Source of the DNA: Iamia sp964643485
GTDB taxonomy: Bacteria; Actinomycetota; Acidimicrobiia; Acidimicrobiales; Iamiaceae
Reading direction: 5' to 3'
Assembly: GCA_964643485.1 (NCBI GenBank)
Contig: CAZXRA010000108.1
Span: 1 to 26,108 of the forward strand
Length of the DNA: 26,108 nt
Shown here: positions 7,495 to 19,769 of the stretch, piece after piece
How the letters are laid out: every line of letters starts with the position of its first letter
Position numbering within the stretch: the first letter of the stretch is position 1
The notes under the pieces: generated by a model
What the model saw: the letters and a program-made list of their open reading frames with translations, nothing else
The model's database searches: none
What the model was told of the DNA's origin: nothing
Position numbers and translations under genes: made by a program

Positions 7495-8543
7495 GGCTGG
7501 CTCCTGTCCTTGATCCGTTCTCCGACTGACGTGAGGAACCCGACGCCCCACGACGCGTGCATCACCGGGAAGGCCAGCGCCAACGAGAGGATATCGGCCT
7601 CGTTGCGGCGCGGTCGCGCCAAGGCCGTCCCCGTGGCGACCACGAGGGCGTAGCCGACGGCAGCCAGGCCGAGGACCCGGCGACCAGCGGGCACAGTGGC
7701 GATGGCCGGACTGCTCAAGGCGACGACCGCCGCCGCCGGCGCCACCAGGTGGCGGGGCTTCAGCGCGCCGGGTTGCTGTTCGAGCACCCGGACCTTCCAC
7801 CGGCCGTACCACCAGAACTGGCGGGCCAGAGCGACCAGGGTGGGCCGAGGCCGGTAGACGGACTCAATGGAGGGATCGAACATCAGCGACGCTCCCGCAT
7901 CCCGGAGGCGGTGGTTGAGTTCGTAGTCCGAATTTCGCGCCAGAGACTCATCGAATGGGCCGACGGCCCGCAGGCTCTCGGTCCGGTAGGCCGGGTGGCT
8001 GATGGTGTCGACCTCCCGACGGTGGGAGGCGAACCGGTGCGGAGAGGCCATGCCGACGGGTGAAACCATCGCCAGCCCGATGGCCTGGGAGCGGCGGTCG
8101 AGACCGAGGTGCAGATATCGACCTCCGACACCGTCGGCGCCCGTCTCCTCCAAGACGGCGATCGAGGCGCTCACATATTCAGGGTGGGCGACGCCATGGC
8201 TGCTGAACAGGCACGTGACCTCGCCGCGGGCGGCGTGCGTCCCGACGTTGAAGGCAGCTGCGGCCGAGCCCTTCGGATTGTCCAGCACGCGGATCCACGG
8301 CTCGTCGGCCGCTCGTTCACGCACCCGCTCCGAGGACCCGTCGCGGGAACCGGCGTCGACCACCAGCACCTCGATCTGGTCTGTCCCGTAGGTCTGGACG
8401 GCGAAGCTGTCCAGGCAAGCGTCGATGAAGCCCATCTCGTCCCGCATGGGAACGACGATCGACACCAGTGGTCGCCACCCTGGCCCGGCATCGACGCGAT
8501 CACGGGGCCCTGCGGGCTGGGGGGGCGCAGAGCTCGTGGTCAT
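7491..8543 (-). CDS. GT2 family glycosyltransferase, ExoA-like, with C-terminal membrane segments
   Basis: Encodes 350 aa. The GT-A domain starts after a Pro-rich tail with PLVSIVVPMRDE (25-36), then EVLVVDAGSRDGS (58-70), NPKGSAAAAFNVG (89-101), and SDYELNHRLRDAG (near 205), all as in succinoglycan-type ExoA enzymes. Where ExoA-like proteins usually have a metal-binding D-x-H/DxD, this one reads LFSSHG (112-117), lacking the acidic residue. Two or three hydrophobic segments follow (LVAPAAAVVALSSPAIA; VLGLAAVGYALVVATGTALA). By family it extends the lipid-linked glycan on the cytoplasmic face. It is coupled to both neighbours by ATGA overlaps (8543-8540 and 7494-7491). Confidence 0.9.
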   Translation of the reverse strand: MTTSSAPPQPAGPRDRVDAGPGWRPLVSIVVPMRDEMGFIDACLDSFAVQTYGTDQIEVLVVDAGSRDGSSERVRERAADEPWIRVLDNPKGSAAAAFNVGTHAARGEVTCLFSSHGVAHPEYVSASIAVLEETGADGVGGRYLHLGLDRRSQAIGLAMVSPVGMASPHRFASHRREVDTISHPAYRTESLRAVGPFDESLARNSDYELNHRLRDAGASLMFDPSIESVYRPRPTLVALARQFWWYGRWKVRVLEQQPGALKPRHLVAPAAAVVALSSPAIATVPAGRRVLGLAAVGYALVVATGTALARPRRNEADILSLALAFPVMHASWGVGFLTSVGERIKDRSQP

Positions 8544-9862
8544 CGGCCGTCGAGTCCCCGCACCGATCGAATGGTCCGGCCCACGATGCGCAGGTCGAAC
8601 GAGAGACGCTGGTGGCGAAGGTAGAAGAACTCGTACTGCAGCTTCTCCATCGCTCCCTGCTCGTCGCCGGAGTAGCCGTAGGTGACCTGGGCCCAGCCCG
8701 TCAGCCCGGGGCGCACCAGGTGGCGCAGGCCGTAGAAGGGCAGCTTCTCACTGAGCTCTGCCACGTAGCGGGGCTGCTCCGGTCGAGGTCCGACCACCGA
8801 CAGGTCGCCGCGGAGGATGTTCAGGACCTGGGGCAGTTCGTCGAGGTGGCTCGCCCGCAGGATGCGGCCGAGAGGGGTGATGCGGGGGTCGTCCTCGGCG
8901 GTCCAGGCCCCGTCGTCCTCGCGGTCGGGGCGCATGGTGCGGAGCTTCACGATGGGGAACGTCCGCCCGAACCGCCCCACCCGCTCCTGGCGATAGAGCA
9001 GTGGTCCCCGGTTCCCCACCAGGTTGAGGGCGGCGACGACGGGCAGCACCAGGACGAGGGGCACCAGGCCCACGAGGCCCAGCGCGACGTCCACCACCCG
9101 CTTGACCCGCCCGTAGCGCGCCCGATGCAGGCCGCCGATGTCGAACATGAGCGACATGCGCTCGAGCTCGGCGACGGGGATCTTGCCCAACCACTCCTCG
9201 TAGAACAGGGAGAGGGTCCGCACCCGGACACCCCCCTCGTGGAGGGTGGCGGCCTGCGTGACGATCTGCTCGTCGGCCTGGGCGGCCCGGCTCAGAACGA
9301 GGACTGTGCCCCCGGCCGCCTCGACCACCTCGACCACACGACGCCGGCCGGGAGCGGCGGCGGCGGGCACGGACAGGTGGCCGACGACGATCGCGGGCCT
9401 CTGGGCGCAGATGTCGAGATCCTCGGCGAGGAGGCTCATCTCCTCGGCATCCCCGACGACCACGACGCGGTCGCGTCGCTCGGCCCGATCTGCTCCCCCC
9501 CGGGACACCCGGTTGGTGAGCGCCCCTACGGGGAGGAGCCCCAGGGCGCTCCCGAAGACCACGAAGCGGGGCAGGAGGGCATCGCCCGTCACCAGCTGCA
9601 CCGAGGAGACCCCCAGGGCCGCCAGCACGGCGGCCGCCGACGAGGACGCCAGGGCCCCGCGCCACGACTTGGGAAGGTCGGGGAGTCCGACGCCGTAGGC
9701 CACCACGTACAGGAGGAGCACGTAGGCCAGGGACCAGCCGAAGCGGAACGAGCCCGTGTAGTCGTAGGGCGTGGCGGCCACCCACGCGGCGTGGACCTTG
9801 CTGAGGCCGACGACGAGGCCGGCCACGGACACCAGGAAGAGGATCCTCGCTGCCCTGGTCAT
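8540..9862 (-). CDS. initiating polyprenyl glycosylphosphotransferase (sugar transferase)
   Basis: Encodes 440 aa, the full-length PHPT form. There are four N-terminal membrane segments (roughly 5-23, 42-60, 70-90, 98-116), a Rossmann-like middle domain (RVVVVGDAEEM at 132-142), and a C-terminal catalytic domain after a membrane re-entrant helix (256-280). Catalytic motifs: LYRQERVGRFGRTFPIVKLRTM region (289-310), SHLDELPQVLNILRGD (338-353) with the Asp341-Glu342 dyad, and SVVGPRPEQP (355-364). It transfers a sugar-1-phosphate to undecaprenyl phosphate and starts repeat-unit synthesis, which fits its place as first gene of the operon ending in wzx. Start is the ATG at 9862; a 12-bp palindrome lies 34 nt upstream. 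Confidence 0.95.
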   Translation of the reverse strand: MTRAARILFLVSVAGLVVGLSKVHAAWVAATPYDYTGSFRFGWSLAYVLLLYVVAYGVGLPDLPKSWRGALASSSAAAVLAALGVSSVQLVTGDALLPRFVVFGSALGLLPVGALTNRVSRGGADRAERRDRVVVVGDAEEMSLLAEDLDICAQRPAIVVGHLSVPAAAAPGRRRVVEVVEAAGGTVLVLSRAAQADEQIVTQAATLHEGGVRVRTLSLFYEEWLGKIPVAELERMSLMFDIGGLHRARYGRVKRVVDVALGLVGLVPLVLVLPVVAALNLVGNRGPLLYRQERVGRFGRTFPIVKLRTMRPDREDDGAWTAEDDPRITPLGRILRASHLDELPQVLNILRGDLSVVGPRPEQPRYVAELSEKLPFYGLRHLVRPGLTGWAQVTYGYSGDEQGAMEKLQYEFFYLRHQRLSFDLRIVGRTIRSVRGLDGR

Positions 9863-9895
9863 GCCTACCCATCGACCGTCATCGAGGCTCGCTTA

Positions 9896-9907
9896 GGGAT
9901 CGATCCC
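9896..9907. promoter_or_regulatory. 12-bp palindrome upstream of the polysaccharide operon
   Basis: GGGATCGATCCC is a perfect palindrome in the 75-nt gap (9863-9937) before the first operon gene. On the minus strand two more TCGATG copies follow within 30 nt. It is a candidate operator; no clear -35/-10 pair or terminator is seen in the gap. Confidence 0.35.
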
Positions 9908-9937
9908 CAGCTCACGGAGGGTGGTGGCCAGGACGCC

Positions 9938-11656
9938 TCAGGGAATCGGGGTGAAGACCACGACCGTCTCGGAGCGCACGTCCCGCGCGTAGCCGGGGAC
10001 CACCACATCGCCCGCCCCGGGGCCGCTGAGGGTGACGACTCCGGCGTCCTTCTCACGAAGGGCGACCAAGAGGTCTCGGGCCTCGTCGGGTTCCGTGGCC
10101 AGCCAGTCACCCTCGGGGATGGCCCGCCACGAGACCCGAGCGAGGAAGTCCGGCATGCGGACCACCACAGGGCTTCCCGGCTCCACCGAAGACCGAGTCA
10201 TCTCTCCGAACACCTCCCTGACCTGGAGCGTGGCGGAGACACCCAGGAGGGTCGGTGCCACGACCAGGGCCAAGGCCAGGCCCGTGACCACCCGACGAGC
10301 CGCCGCGGTGGGCGCTGCGGCCGCGGTCCTCCGCATGATCACGACCGCCGACACAGCAACGGGGACGGCGAGGGGCAAGAAGTAGCGCCCGCCCCAGTCA
10401 CGGCTGCCGCCCTCGGCGTACTGCGTGGCCAGGACGACGGCGCCGTACAGGCCGGCCCACGCCGCCAGGGCCCGGCCCGCTCGGCCCACGGGTCCCGGAG
10501 GGCGGGACGCCACCGCGAACCCGATGAGCGGAGCGGCGACGAAGAAGCCGGCCAGGTCGTGAGGGCTCACGACGAGACTGCGCACCACCAAGAGCGCCAG
10601 CCCACCTCCGACGACCAGGCCAGTCACGAGAGGCGGCACGCCCCGTCGGACCAGCACGCCACCGACCAGGACAGCCAGCAGCGCCGCCAGGGCCAGGAGT
10701 GATCCGGCCGTCGACTCCCCCGCTCCGTCGAGGAGCGACCGGGTGGCCCCGGTGACACGAGTCGCCACGTAGCTGGCACCCGATGGGGCCGGCACCCCCC
10801 GGACCGGCGCGCCGGGGGCGACGGCCGCCTCCCCCATCCGCGTGGCGATGACCCCGGATGCTCCGGCCAGCCCGAGCGTCGCCACCTGCCCGGCGGCGTG
10901 CCGCAGCCGGCGAGCTCGAGGACCCGGTTGCGACAGGGCGATGCCACCGAGGACCGCCACGGTCACGGCGACGACGAACATGCCCTCGTTCCGGATCACC
11001 GGTAGAACGGCGAGGGTGGCCGCCGCGGCGAGAAGCGGAACCTTCCTCCCCCGGGCGGCATCGACGACCCACAGGGCGCACAGCCCCCCGAGGGCCGCGG
11101 CCGTGGTGTGAGCCCACATGGCCGTGCTCTGGACCAACAGGGGTCCGAGTCCGACGGCCCAGAAGGCCCACGGCGCTGCGGCGCGATCGAACCGGGAGGC
11201 CAGCGCCCACGCCACCAGAGCAGCGGCCACCGCCCCCAGGAGCGAGGGCACGAACAGCCCGACCACCTCGCCGAACACCATGGTCGACGCCCGGAGCACC
11301 ACGATCCAGGCCGGCAACTTGGCGTACGGGTAGGCCTCGCCCTCCGTGGTCACCACCCCGTGAGTGAACGGGACGTGAGCGAGGTCGGGATCGATGTCGG
11401 TGTGGGCGTAGGGCCACTCCCAGTCACCGGTCTCCCGCAAGGTGTGCACCTGCAGGGCGTAGGCCCCGTCATCGGGCGTCCAACTGTCCTGTCGGTCACC
11501 CAGGAGGGCGACGCCGATCAGCAGGAGCAGGAGAGCCACCACGTGGGGGGCGCGAGCGCGGCCCCACGACCTCCGACCGGAGGGCCGCGCCGGCCCCGGT
11601 CCGCCGCCCAGGACATCCTCGTCCGTCGCCGTCGAGACCACGTCCAGTGCCTGCAC
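9938..11656 (-). CDS. GT-C fold (GT39/PMT-like) membrane glycosyltransferase
   Basis: Encodes 572 aa, with a polar Pro/Arg-rich N-terminus of about 37 residues, then a membrane segment VVALLLLLIGVALLG and the extracytoplasmic motif SWTPDDGAYALQ (Asp62-Asp63). An acidic pair after the first helix is the usual metal or catalytic site of GT-C glycosyltransferases. About ten further hydrophobic segments follow, and a soluble C-terminal part of about 100 residues (from VREVFGEMTRSS). It may add a sugar to the exported glycan, to a protein or to a lipid; the target is not known. The start is a GTG at 11656 preceded by GGAAG; other starts are possible. It lies 44 nt after uvrA and 75 nt before the polysaccharide operon, same strand. 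Confidence 0.78.
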   Translation of the reverse strand: MQALDVVSTATDEDVLGGGPGPARPSGRRSWGRARAPHVVALLLLLIGVALLGDRQDSWTPDDGAYALQVHTLRETGDWEWPYAHTDIDPDLAHVPFTHGVVTTEGEAYPYAKLPAWIVVLRASTMVFGEVVGLFVPSLLGAVAAALVAWALASRFDRAAAPWAFWAVGLGPLLVQSTAMWAHTTAAALGGLCALWVVDAARGRKVPLLAAAATLAVLPVIRNEGMFVVAVTVAVLGGIALSQPGPRARRLRHAAGQVATLGLAGASGVIATRMGEAAVAPGAPVRGVPAPSGASYVATRVTGATRSLLDGAGESTAGSLLALAALLAVLVGGVLVRRGVPPLVTGLVVGGGLALLVVRSLVVSPHDLAGFFVAAPLIGFAVASRPPGPVGRAGRALAAWAGLYGAVVLATQYAEGGSRDWGGRYFLPLAVPVAVSAVVIMRRTAAAAPTAAARRVVTGLALALVVAPTLLGVSATLQVREVFGEMTRSSVEPGSPVVVRMPDFLARVSWRAIPEGDWLATEPDEARDLLVALREKDAGVVTLSGPGAGDVVVPGYARDVRSETVVVFTPIP

Positions 11657-11700
11657 CCGCTTCCATCGGCACCTGCCGTGCCGAATTGCAGACGACCGTG

Positions 11701-14541
<2,841 letters not shown>

Positions 14542-14549
14542 GAGGCCCC

Positions 14550-14555
14550 ACCCTA
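14550..14555 (-). promoter_or_regulatory. putative -10 element of uvrA (leaderless start)
   Basis: TAGGGT on the minus strand matches TANNNT and lies 8 nt before the GTG at 14541, so transcription would begin at or within a base or two of the start codon. No Shine-Dalgarno is needed in that case. The matching -35 region is weak and overlaps the SOS box. Confidence 0.5.
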
Positions 14556-14573
14556 CCGGGTGAGCCAACCCCA

Positions 14574-14587
14574 CGAACAGACGTTCC
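14574..14587. promoter_or_regulatory. SOS box (LexA operator) upstream of uvrA
   Basis: CGAACAGACGTTCC matches the Gram-positive Cheo/LexA consensus CGAACRNRYGTTYC at all positions and contains the GAAC-N4-GTTC core used in actinobacteria. It lies between the uvrB stop (14591) and the uvrA start, 18 nt from the TAGGGT -10 box, so it covers the -35 region where LexA would block polymerase. uvrA is a known SOS gene in many bacteria, which fits. Confidence 0.75.
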
Positions 14588-14590
14588 CGG

Positions 14591-16648
<2,058 letters not shown>

Positions 16649-16655
16649 GCCCGAG

Positions 16656-16661
16656 AGGCTA
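16656..16661 (-). promoter_or_regulatory. putative -10 element of uvrB (leaderless start)
   Basis: TAGCCT on the minus strand ends 7 nt before the uvrB ATG. The same hexamer at the same distance precedes the histidine kinase gene at 17346. This suggests uvrB has its own promoter at the end of coaE and a leaderless mRNA. No convincing -35 is seen. Confidence 0.5.
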
Positions 16662-16669
16662 CCGACCCC

Positions 16670-17278
16670 CTATGACACCGACGCCTGGGGTAGGGCCAGG
16701 AGGCGGGGCCACAGGACATCGACCTGAGCCTCCAGGGCCGCCCGGTCGCCCGAGTTGTCGATCACCACGTCGGCCCGGGCCCGCCGGTCCTCTCGGGACG
16801 CCTGACGGGCCATCCGGGCCCGGACGTCGGCCTCGGCCATCCCCCGCTGCTCCACCAACCGGGTCACCGCCACCTCGGGGTCGACGTCGACCACCAGGAG
16901 CAACGCCATGTCGTCCCGGCCCGACTCCACCAGGAGAGGGACGTCGAGGATCACCACCCCGTCACCTTGCGCCGCCTCCTCCAAGCGGCGGGCGATCTCG
17001 ACCCCCACCGCGGGGTGGACGATGGCGTTCAGGTCGGCCAGGGCCTCGTCGTCGGCGAACACGATGTCGGCCACCGCTTGACGGTCGAGGGTGCCGTCCG
17101 GGGCCACCACGATGGGACCGAAGCGGGCCACGATGGCGTCGAAGGTGCGCTGCCCGGGCGCCTGGAGCTCCCGCACGATGGCATCGGCATCGATCACCGT
17201 CGCCCCCCGCGCCGCCAACAGGGCCGAGACGGTCGACTTGCCGCTGCCGATGCCACCGGTGAGGCCCACGAGGATCAC
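16670..17278 (-). CDS. coaE: dephospho-CoA kinase
   Basis: Encodes 202 aa, the normal CoaE length. The enzyme phosphorylates the 3'-hydroxyl of dephospho-CoA, the last step of coenzyme A synthesis. The P-loop GLTGGIGSGKST is at 5-16, followed by GATVIDADAIVRELQAPG, VIVFADDEALADLNAIVHP-like segment, VVILDVPLLVESG, and the lid region with Arg-rich RMARQASREDRRARADVVIDN. The GTG at 17278 is chosen because it starts directly at the conserved ILVGLTGG. An in-frame ATG at 17347 would add 23 basic residues and would overlap the start codon of the divergent kinase gene, which is less likely. coaE lies next to uvrB as in many actinobacteria. Confidence 0.95.
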   Translation of the reverse strand: MILVGLTGGIGSGKSTVSALLAARGATVIDADAIVRELQAPGQRTFDAIVARFGPIVVAPDGTLDRQAVADIVFADDEALADLNAIVHPAVGVEIARRLEEAAQGDGVVILDVPLLVESGRDDMALLLVVDVDPEVAVTRLVEQRGMAEADVRARMARQASREDRRARADVVIDNSGDRAALEAQVDVLWPRLLALPQASVS

Positions 17279-17287
17279 GAAGCGGCG

Positions 17288-17293
17288 ACCGTA
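17288..17293 (-). promoter_or_regulatory. possible -10 element of coaE
   Basis: TACGGT on the minus strand fits TANNNT and lies 9 nt before the GTG at 17278. It is the weakest of the leaderless-type boxes in this window. The intergenic region is only 67 nt and is shared with the divergent histidine kinase gene. Confidence 0.35.
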
Positions 17294-17332
17294 CCACCAG
17301 AGGATTGGCCGGTTCTTCGCGGGTGCTCGGCG

Positions 17333-17338
17333 TAGCCT
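17333..17338 (+). promoter_or_regulatory. putative -10 element of the histidine kinase gene (leaderless start)
   Basis: TAGCCT lies 7 nt before the ATG at 17346 and no Shine-Dalgarno precedes that ATG. Spacing predicts transcription starting at or next to the A of the start codon. Confidence 0.5.
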
Positions 17339-17345
17339 GCACGAC

Positions 17346-19070
17346 ATGGCCCGGGACGTCGCCCCGTCGAGCGCGGCCCTCGGCGCCCCCGCGGACACCA
17401 CCGTGCCGGAGGCCGTCCTCGCCTCATCGGCCCCCCTCGTCGACGAGACCTCCGCCTTCCGGCCCGCCATCCTCAGCGTGCGCGGCGCCACCACCGCGGT
17501 GTCGGTGGTGCTGTGCAGCGGGGCCGCGGCCGACGCCGACTGGACCGTCCTCGGCTGGGCCGCCGTGGTCATCGCCTACAACATCTTCCGGCTGTTCCGC
17601 CCCCTCCGCATCCGGCAGGACACCGCCAGCCTCCTGTGGGTCCTGGTCGAGGTGGGCCTCCACGTCATCGCCGTCATCGCCACCGGCTACTGGGGCTCCC
17701 CCTTCACCTTCTCCCTGCTCACCGCCATCATGGTGGCCGGGTTCGCCCGAGGGTTCGGCTTCGCCGTGCGCATCGGCGGGGCATCGGTCGTCGCCGTCGC
17801 CCTCCCCTACCTGTTGGCCGAAGGCACCGCCACCCAGGAGCTGCAGACCGCCCTCCAGTGGGCGACCCTGCTCTTCCTCGTCGCCGCCGTGGCCGGGTAC
17901 GCCCGCCACATCAACATGGAGGCCGAGCGGTCCCACTCCCTGGCCCTCGACCGCTTGGGTCGCCTCTCCGACGCCAACGCCCTCCTCTTCGCCCTGCACC
18001 GGGTGGCCCAGAGCCTCCCCAACTCGCTCGACCTGGACGAGGTGCTCGACACCACCAGCCGCCGCCTGGAGGACCTCTTCTCCTACGACATCGCCGCTGT
18101 CCTCCTCTTCGACGAGACCGGCGGCGGCTGGCGCACCGTGCGCACGGACGGCAACCGCGTCGTCCCCGTGTGGCCCGAGGGCGATCTGCCCGGCCCGGCG
18201 GCCCAGGCCGTCCGCACCCGCATGTTGGTGAACGAGCCCGACCTGGCCCGGGGCATCGGTCCCGGCCTCGGGGTGGAGAGCCGGTGTGGGCTCTACGCCC
18301 CGCTGCTCGGCCGGGAGGGGGTGATCGGGCTGGTCGCCGTGGAGCGCACCGAGGCCGAGAAGTTCTCCGAGCGCGACGCCGAGCTGCTCGACGGGTTCGT
18401 CGCCCCCGCCGCCCTCGCCGTCGACAACGCCCTGTGGTTCCATCGCCTCCGCACCGTCGGGGCCGACGAGGAGCGCACCCGCATCGCCCGCGACCTCCAC
18501 GATCGCATCGGCCAGTCGCTGGCCTACCTGGCCTTCGAGCTCGACCGCATCGTCAAGACCGACGGCCGGGGGGACGCGGTGGGCCCGTCGCTGGAGCGCC
18601 TGCGCGACGACGTGCGCGGCGTCATCGGCGAGGTGCGCGACACCCTGTACGACCTGCGGACCGACGTGTCGGAGGTGTCCGACCTGCCGACCACCCTCTC
18701 CGACTACGTCGAGCGCCTCCGGGGGCGGAGCCGCCTCGACATCCGCATCGACATCCGGGTCGACATGCGCCTCCCGGTCCGCCAGGAGCGGGAGCTGTTC
18801 CGGATCGCCCAGGAGGCCCTGGCCAACGTGGAGCGGCACAGCGGGGCCTGGCGCTGCCTGGTCCGCTGGTGGTGCGAGGAGGGGGCGGCTCTGCTCGAGG
18901 TCCGCGACGACGGGCGCGGCTTCGCCTCGGGCCGGGCCGGGCGGCTCGACAGCTACGGCATCCTGGGGATGCGGGAGCGGGCGGCCAGCATCGGCGCCAC
19001 CCTGGACGTGGACAGCGTCGAGGGCGTGGGCTCCACGATCCGCTGCTACCTCCAGACCAGCACGAGCTGA
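17346..19070 (+). CDS. sensor histidine kinase, NarX/DesK type (HPK7), with membrane and GAF domains
   Basis: Encodes 574 aa. Residues about 45-185 form five or six hydrophobic segments. Residues about 225-365 look like a GAF domain (LDEVLDTTSRRLEDLF, then GLYAPLLGREGVIGLVAVER). The HisKA_3 dimerisation domain has ERTRIARDLHDRIGQSLAYL (376-395) with the phospho-acceptor His385. The ATPase domain has the N box ALANVERHS (Asn494), VRDDGRGF (519-526) and YGILGMRERA (537-546). It should autophosphorylate in response to an unknown membrane or cytoplasmic signal and pass phosphate to the response regulator 25 nt downstream. The start is the ATG at 17346 with a leaderless-type promoter; the open frame extends upstream as the antisense of coaE. 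Target genes are not known. Confidence 0.94.
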   Translation: MARDVAPSSAALGAPADTTVPEAVLASSAPLVDETSAFRPAILSVRGATTAVSVVLCSGAAADADWTVLGWAAVVIAYNIFRLFRPLRIRQDTASLLWVLVEVGLHVIAVIATGYWGSPFTFSLLTAIMVAGFARGFGFAVRIGGASVVAVALPYLLAEGTATQELQTALQWATLLFLVAAVAGYARHINMEAERSHSLALDRLGRLSDANALLFALHRVAQSLPNSLDLDEVLDTTSRRLEDLFSYDIAAVLLFDETGGGWRTVRTDGNRVVPVWPEGDLPGPAAQAVRTRMLVNEPDLARGIGPGLGVESRCGLYAPLLGREGVIGLVAVERTEAEKFSERDAELLDGFVAPAALAVDNALWFHRLRTVGADEERTRIARDLHDRIGQSLAYLAFELDRIVKTDGRGDAVGPSLERLRDDVRGVIGEVRDTLYDLRTDVSEVSDLPTTLSDYVERLRGRSRLDIRIDIRVDMRLPVRQERELFRIAQEALANVERHSGAWRCLVRWWCEEGAALLEVRDDGRGFASGRAGRLDSYGILGMRERAASIGATLDVDSVEGVGSTIRCYLQTSTS

Positions 19071-19081
19071 CCCCGTGGGGA

Positions 19082-19087
19082 TACCCT
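19082..19087 (+). promoter_or_regulatory. possible -10 element of the response regulator gene
   Basis: TACCCT lies 8 nt before the ATG at 19096, inside the 25-nt gap after the kinase stop. The regulator may thus be made both from the kinase transcript and from its own leaderless mRNA. Confidence 0.4.
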
Positions 19088-19095
19088 CAGCGGCG

Positions 19096-19749
19096 ATGTC
19101 GATCCGTCTCGTGCTCGCCGACGATCACACCATGTTGCGGGACGGGCTCCGTCGCTCCCTCGAGGACGAGGGCTTCACCGTGATCGGTGAGGCCTCCGAC
19201 GGCCTGGAGGCCGTCGACCTGGCCGGGCGCCTCCAGCCCGACGTCGTCCTGATGGATGTCACCATGCCCAACTGCGACGGCGTGGAGGCCACCCGTCGCA
19301 TCCGCGCCAGCCAGCCCGGGGTGCGGGTCGTGATGCTCACCATGCACGCCGACCGCGAGGTGCTCCAGGCCGCTCTGGCCGCCGGGGCCGCCGGATACCT
19401 GGTGAAGGACTGCTCCATCGACGAGATCGCCGAGACGGTGCGCCTGGCGGCCGACGACGACAGCTCCCTCTCCCCCGGGGTGGCGGCGTCCATGCTCGAC
19501 GAGGTCCGTCGCCTCGATGCCGGCGTCGTCGACGACGACCACCCGGATCGGGTCGTCACCAAACGGGAGGAGGAGGTGCTCCAGCTCATCGCCGACGGTT
19601 GCAGCACCACCGAGGTGGCCGAGCGCCTCTACATCAGCCAGAAGACGGTGAAGAACCACCTGGCGTCGATCTACCAGAAGCTCGATGCCCGCGACCGCAC
19701 CCAGGCCGTGCTCCAGGCCGTGCGCATGGGCATCGTGCGCCTGGGCTGA
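19096..19749 (+). CDS. NarL/FixJ family response regulator
   Basis: Encodes 217 aa. The receiver domain has acidic Asp9-Asp10, phospho-acceptor Asp54 (VVLMDVTMP), Thr82 (VVMLTMH) and Lys104 (GYLVKD). The LuxR-type helix-turn-helix covers about 150-210 (VVTKREEEVLQLIADG, STTEVAERLYISQKTVKNHL). It is the cognate partner of the upstream kinase and binds DNA when phosphorylated. Start ATG 19096 opens at the conserved SIRLVLADDH; a GTG at 19075 would add seven residues. It ends 14 nt from the convergent Flp pilin gene, so control of the neighbouring pilus locus is a reasonable guess but is not shown by the sequence. Confidence 0.95.
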   Translation: MSIRLVLADDHTMLRDGLRRSLEDEGFTVIGEASDGLEAVDLAGRLQPDVVLMDVTMPNCDGVEATRRIRASQPGVRVVMLTMHADREVLQAALAAGAAGYLVKDCSIDEIAETVRLAADDDSSLSPGVAASMLDEVRRLDAGVVDDDHPDRVVTKREEEVLQLIADGCSTTEVAERLYISQKTVKNHLASIYQKLDARDRTQAVLQAVRMGIVRLG

Positions 19750-19769
19750 GGACGACTCGTCCCTCAGCC
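19744..19769. terminator. symmetrical hairpin between convergent genes, likely bidirectional terminator
   Basis: GGCTGAGG (19744-19751) and CCTCAGCC (19762-19769) form a perfect 8-bp stem around a 10-nt loop, partly extendable inside (AC/GT). There is no T-run on either side, so termination would be of the U-poor type common in high-GC actinobacteria. Both flanking stop codons lie inside the stem arms. Confidence 0.55.

Noticed and set aside
8468..10702. A 744-aa open frame on the plus strand
   Set aside because: It lies antisense to the sugar transferase and GT-C genes, which have clear motifs and membrane helices; the frame is Gln/His/Gly/Asp-rich shadow sequence.
17279..17347. Longer coaE starting at the ATG at 17347
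   Set aside because: It would add 23 basic residues not typical of CoaE and would share its start codon bases with the divergent kinase gene.
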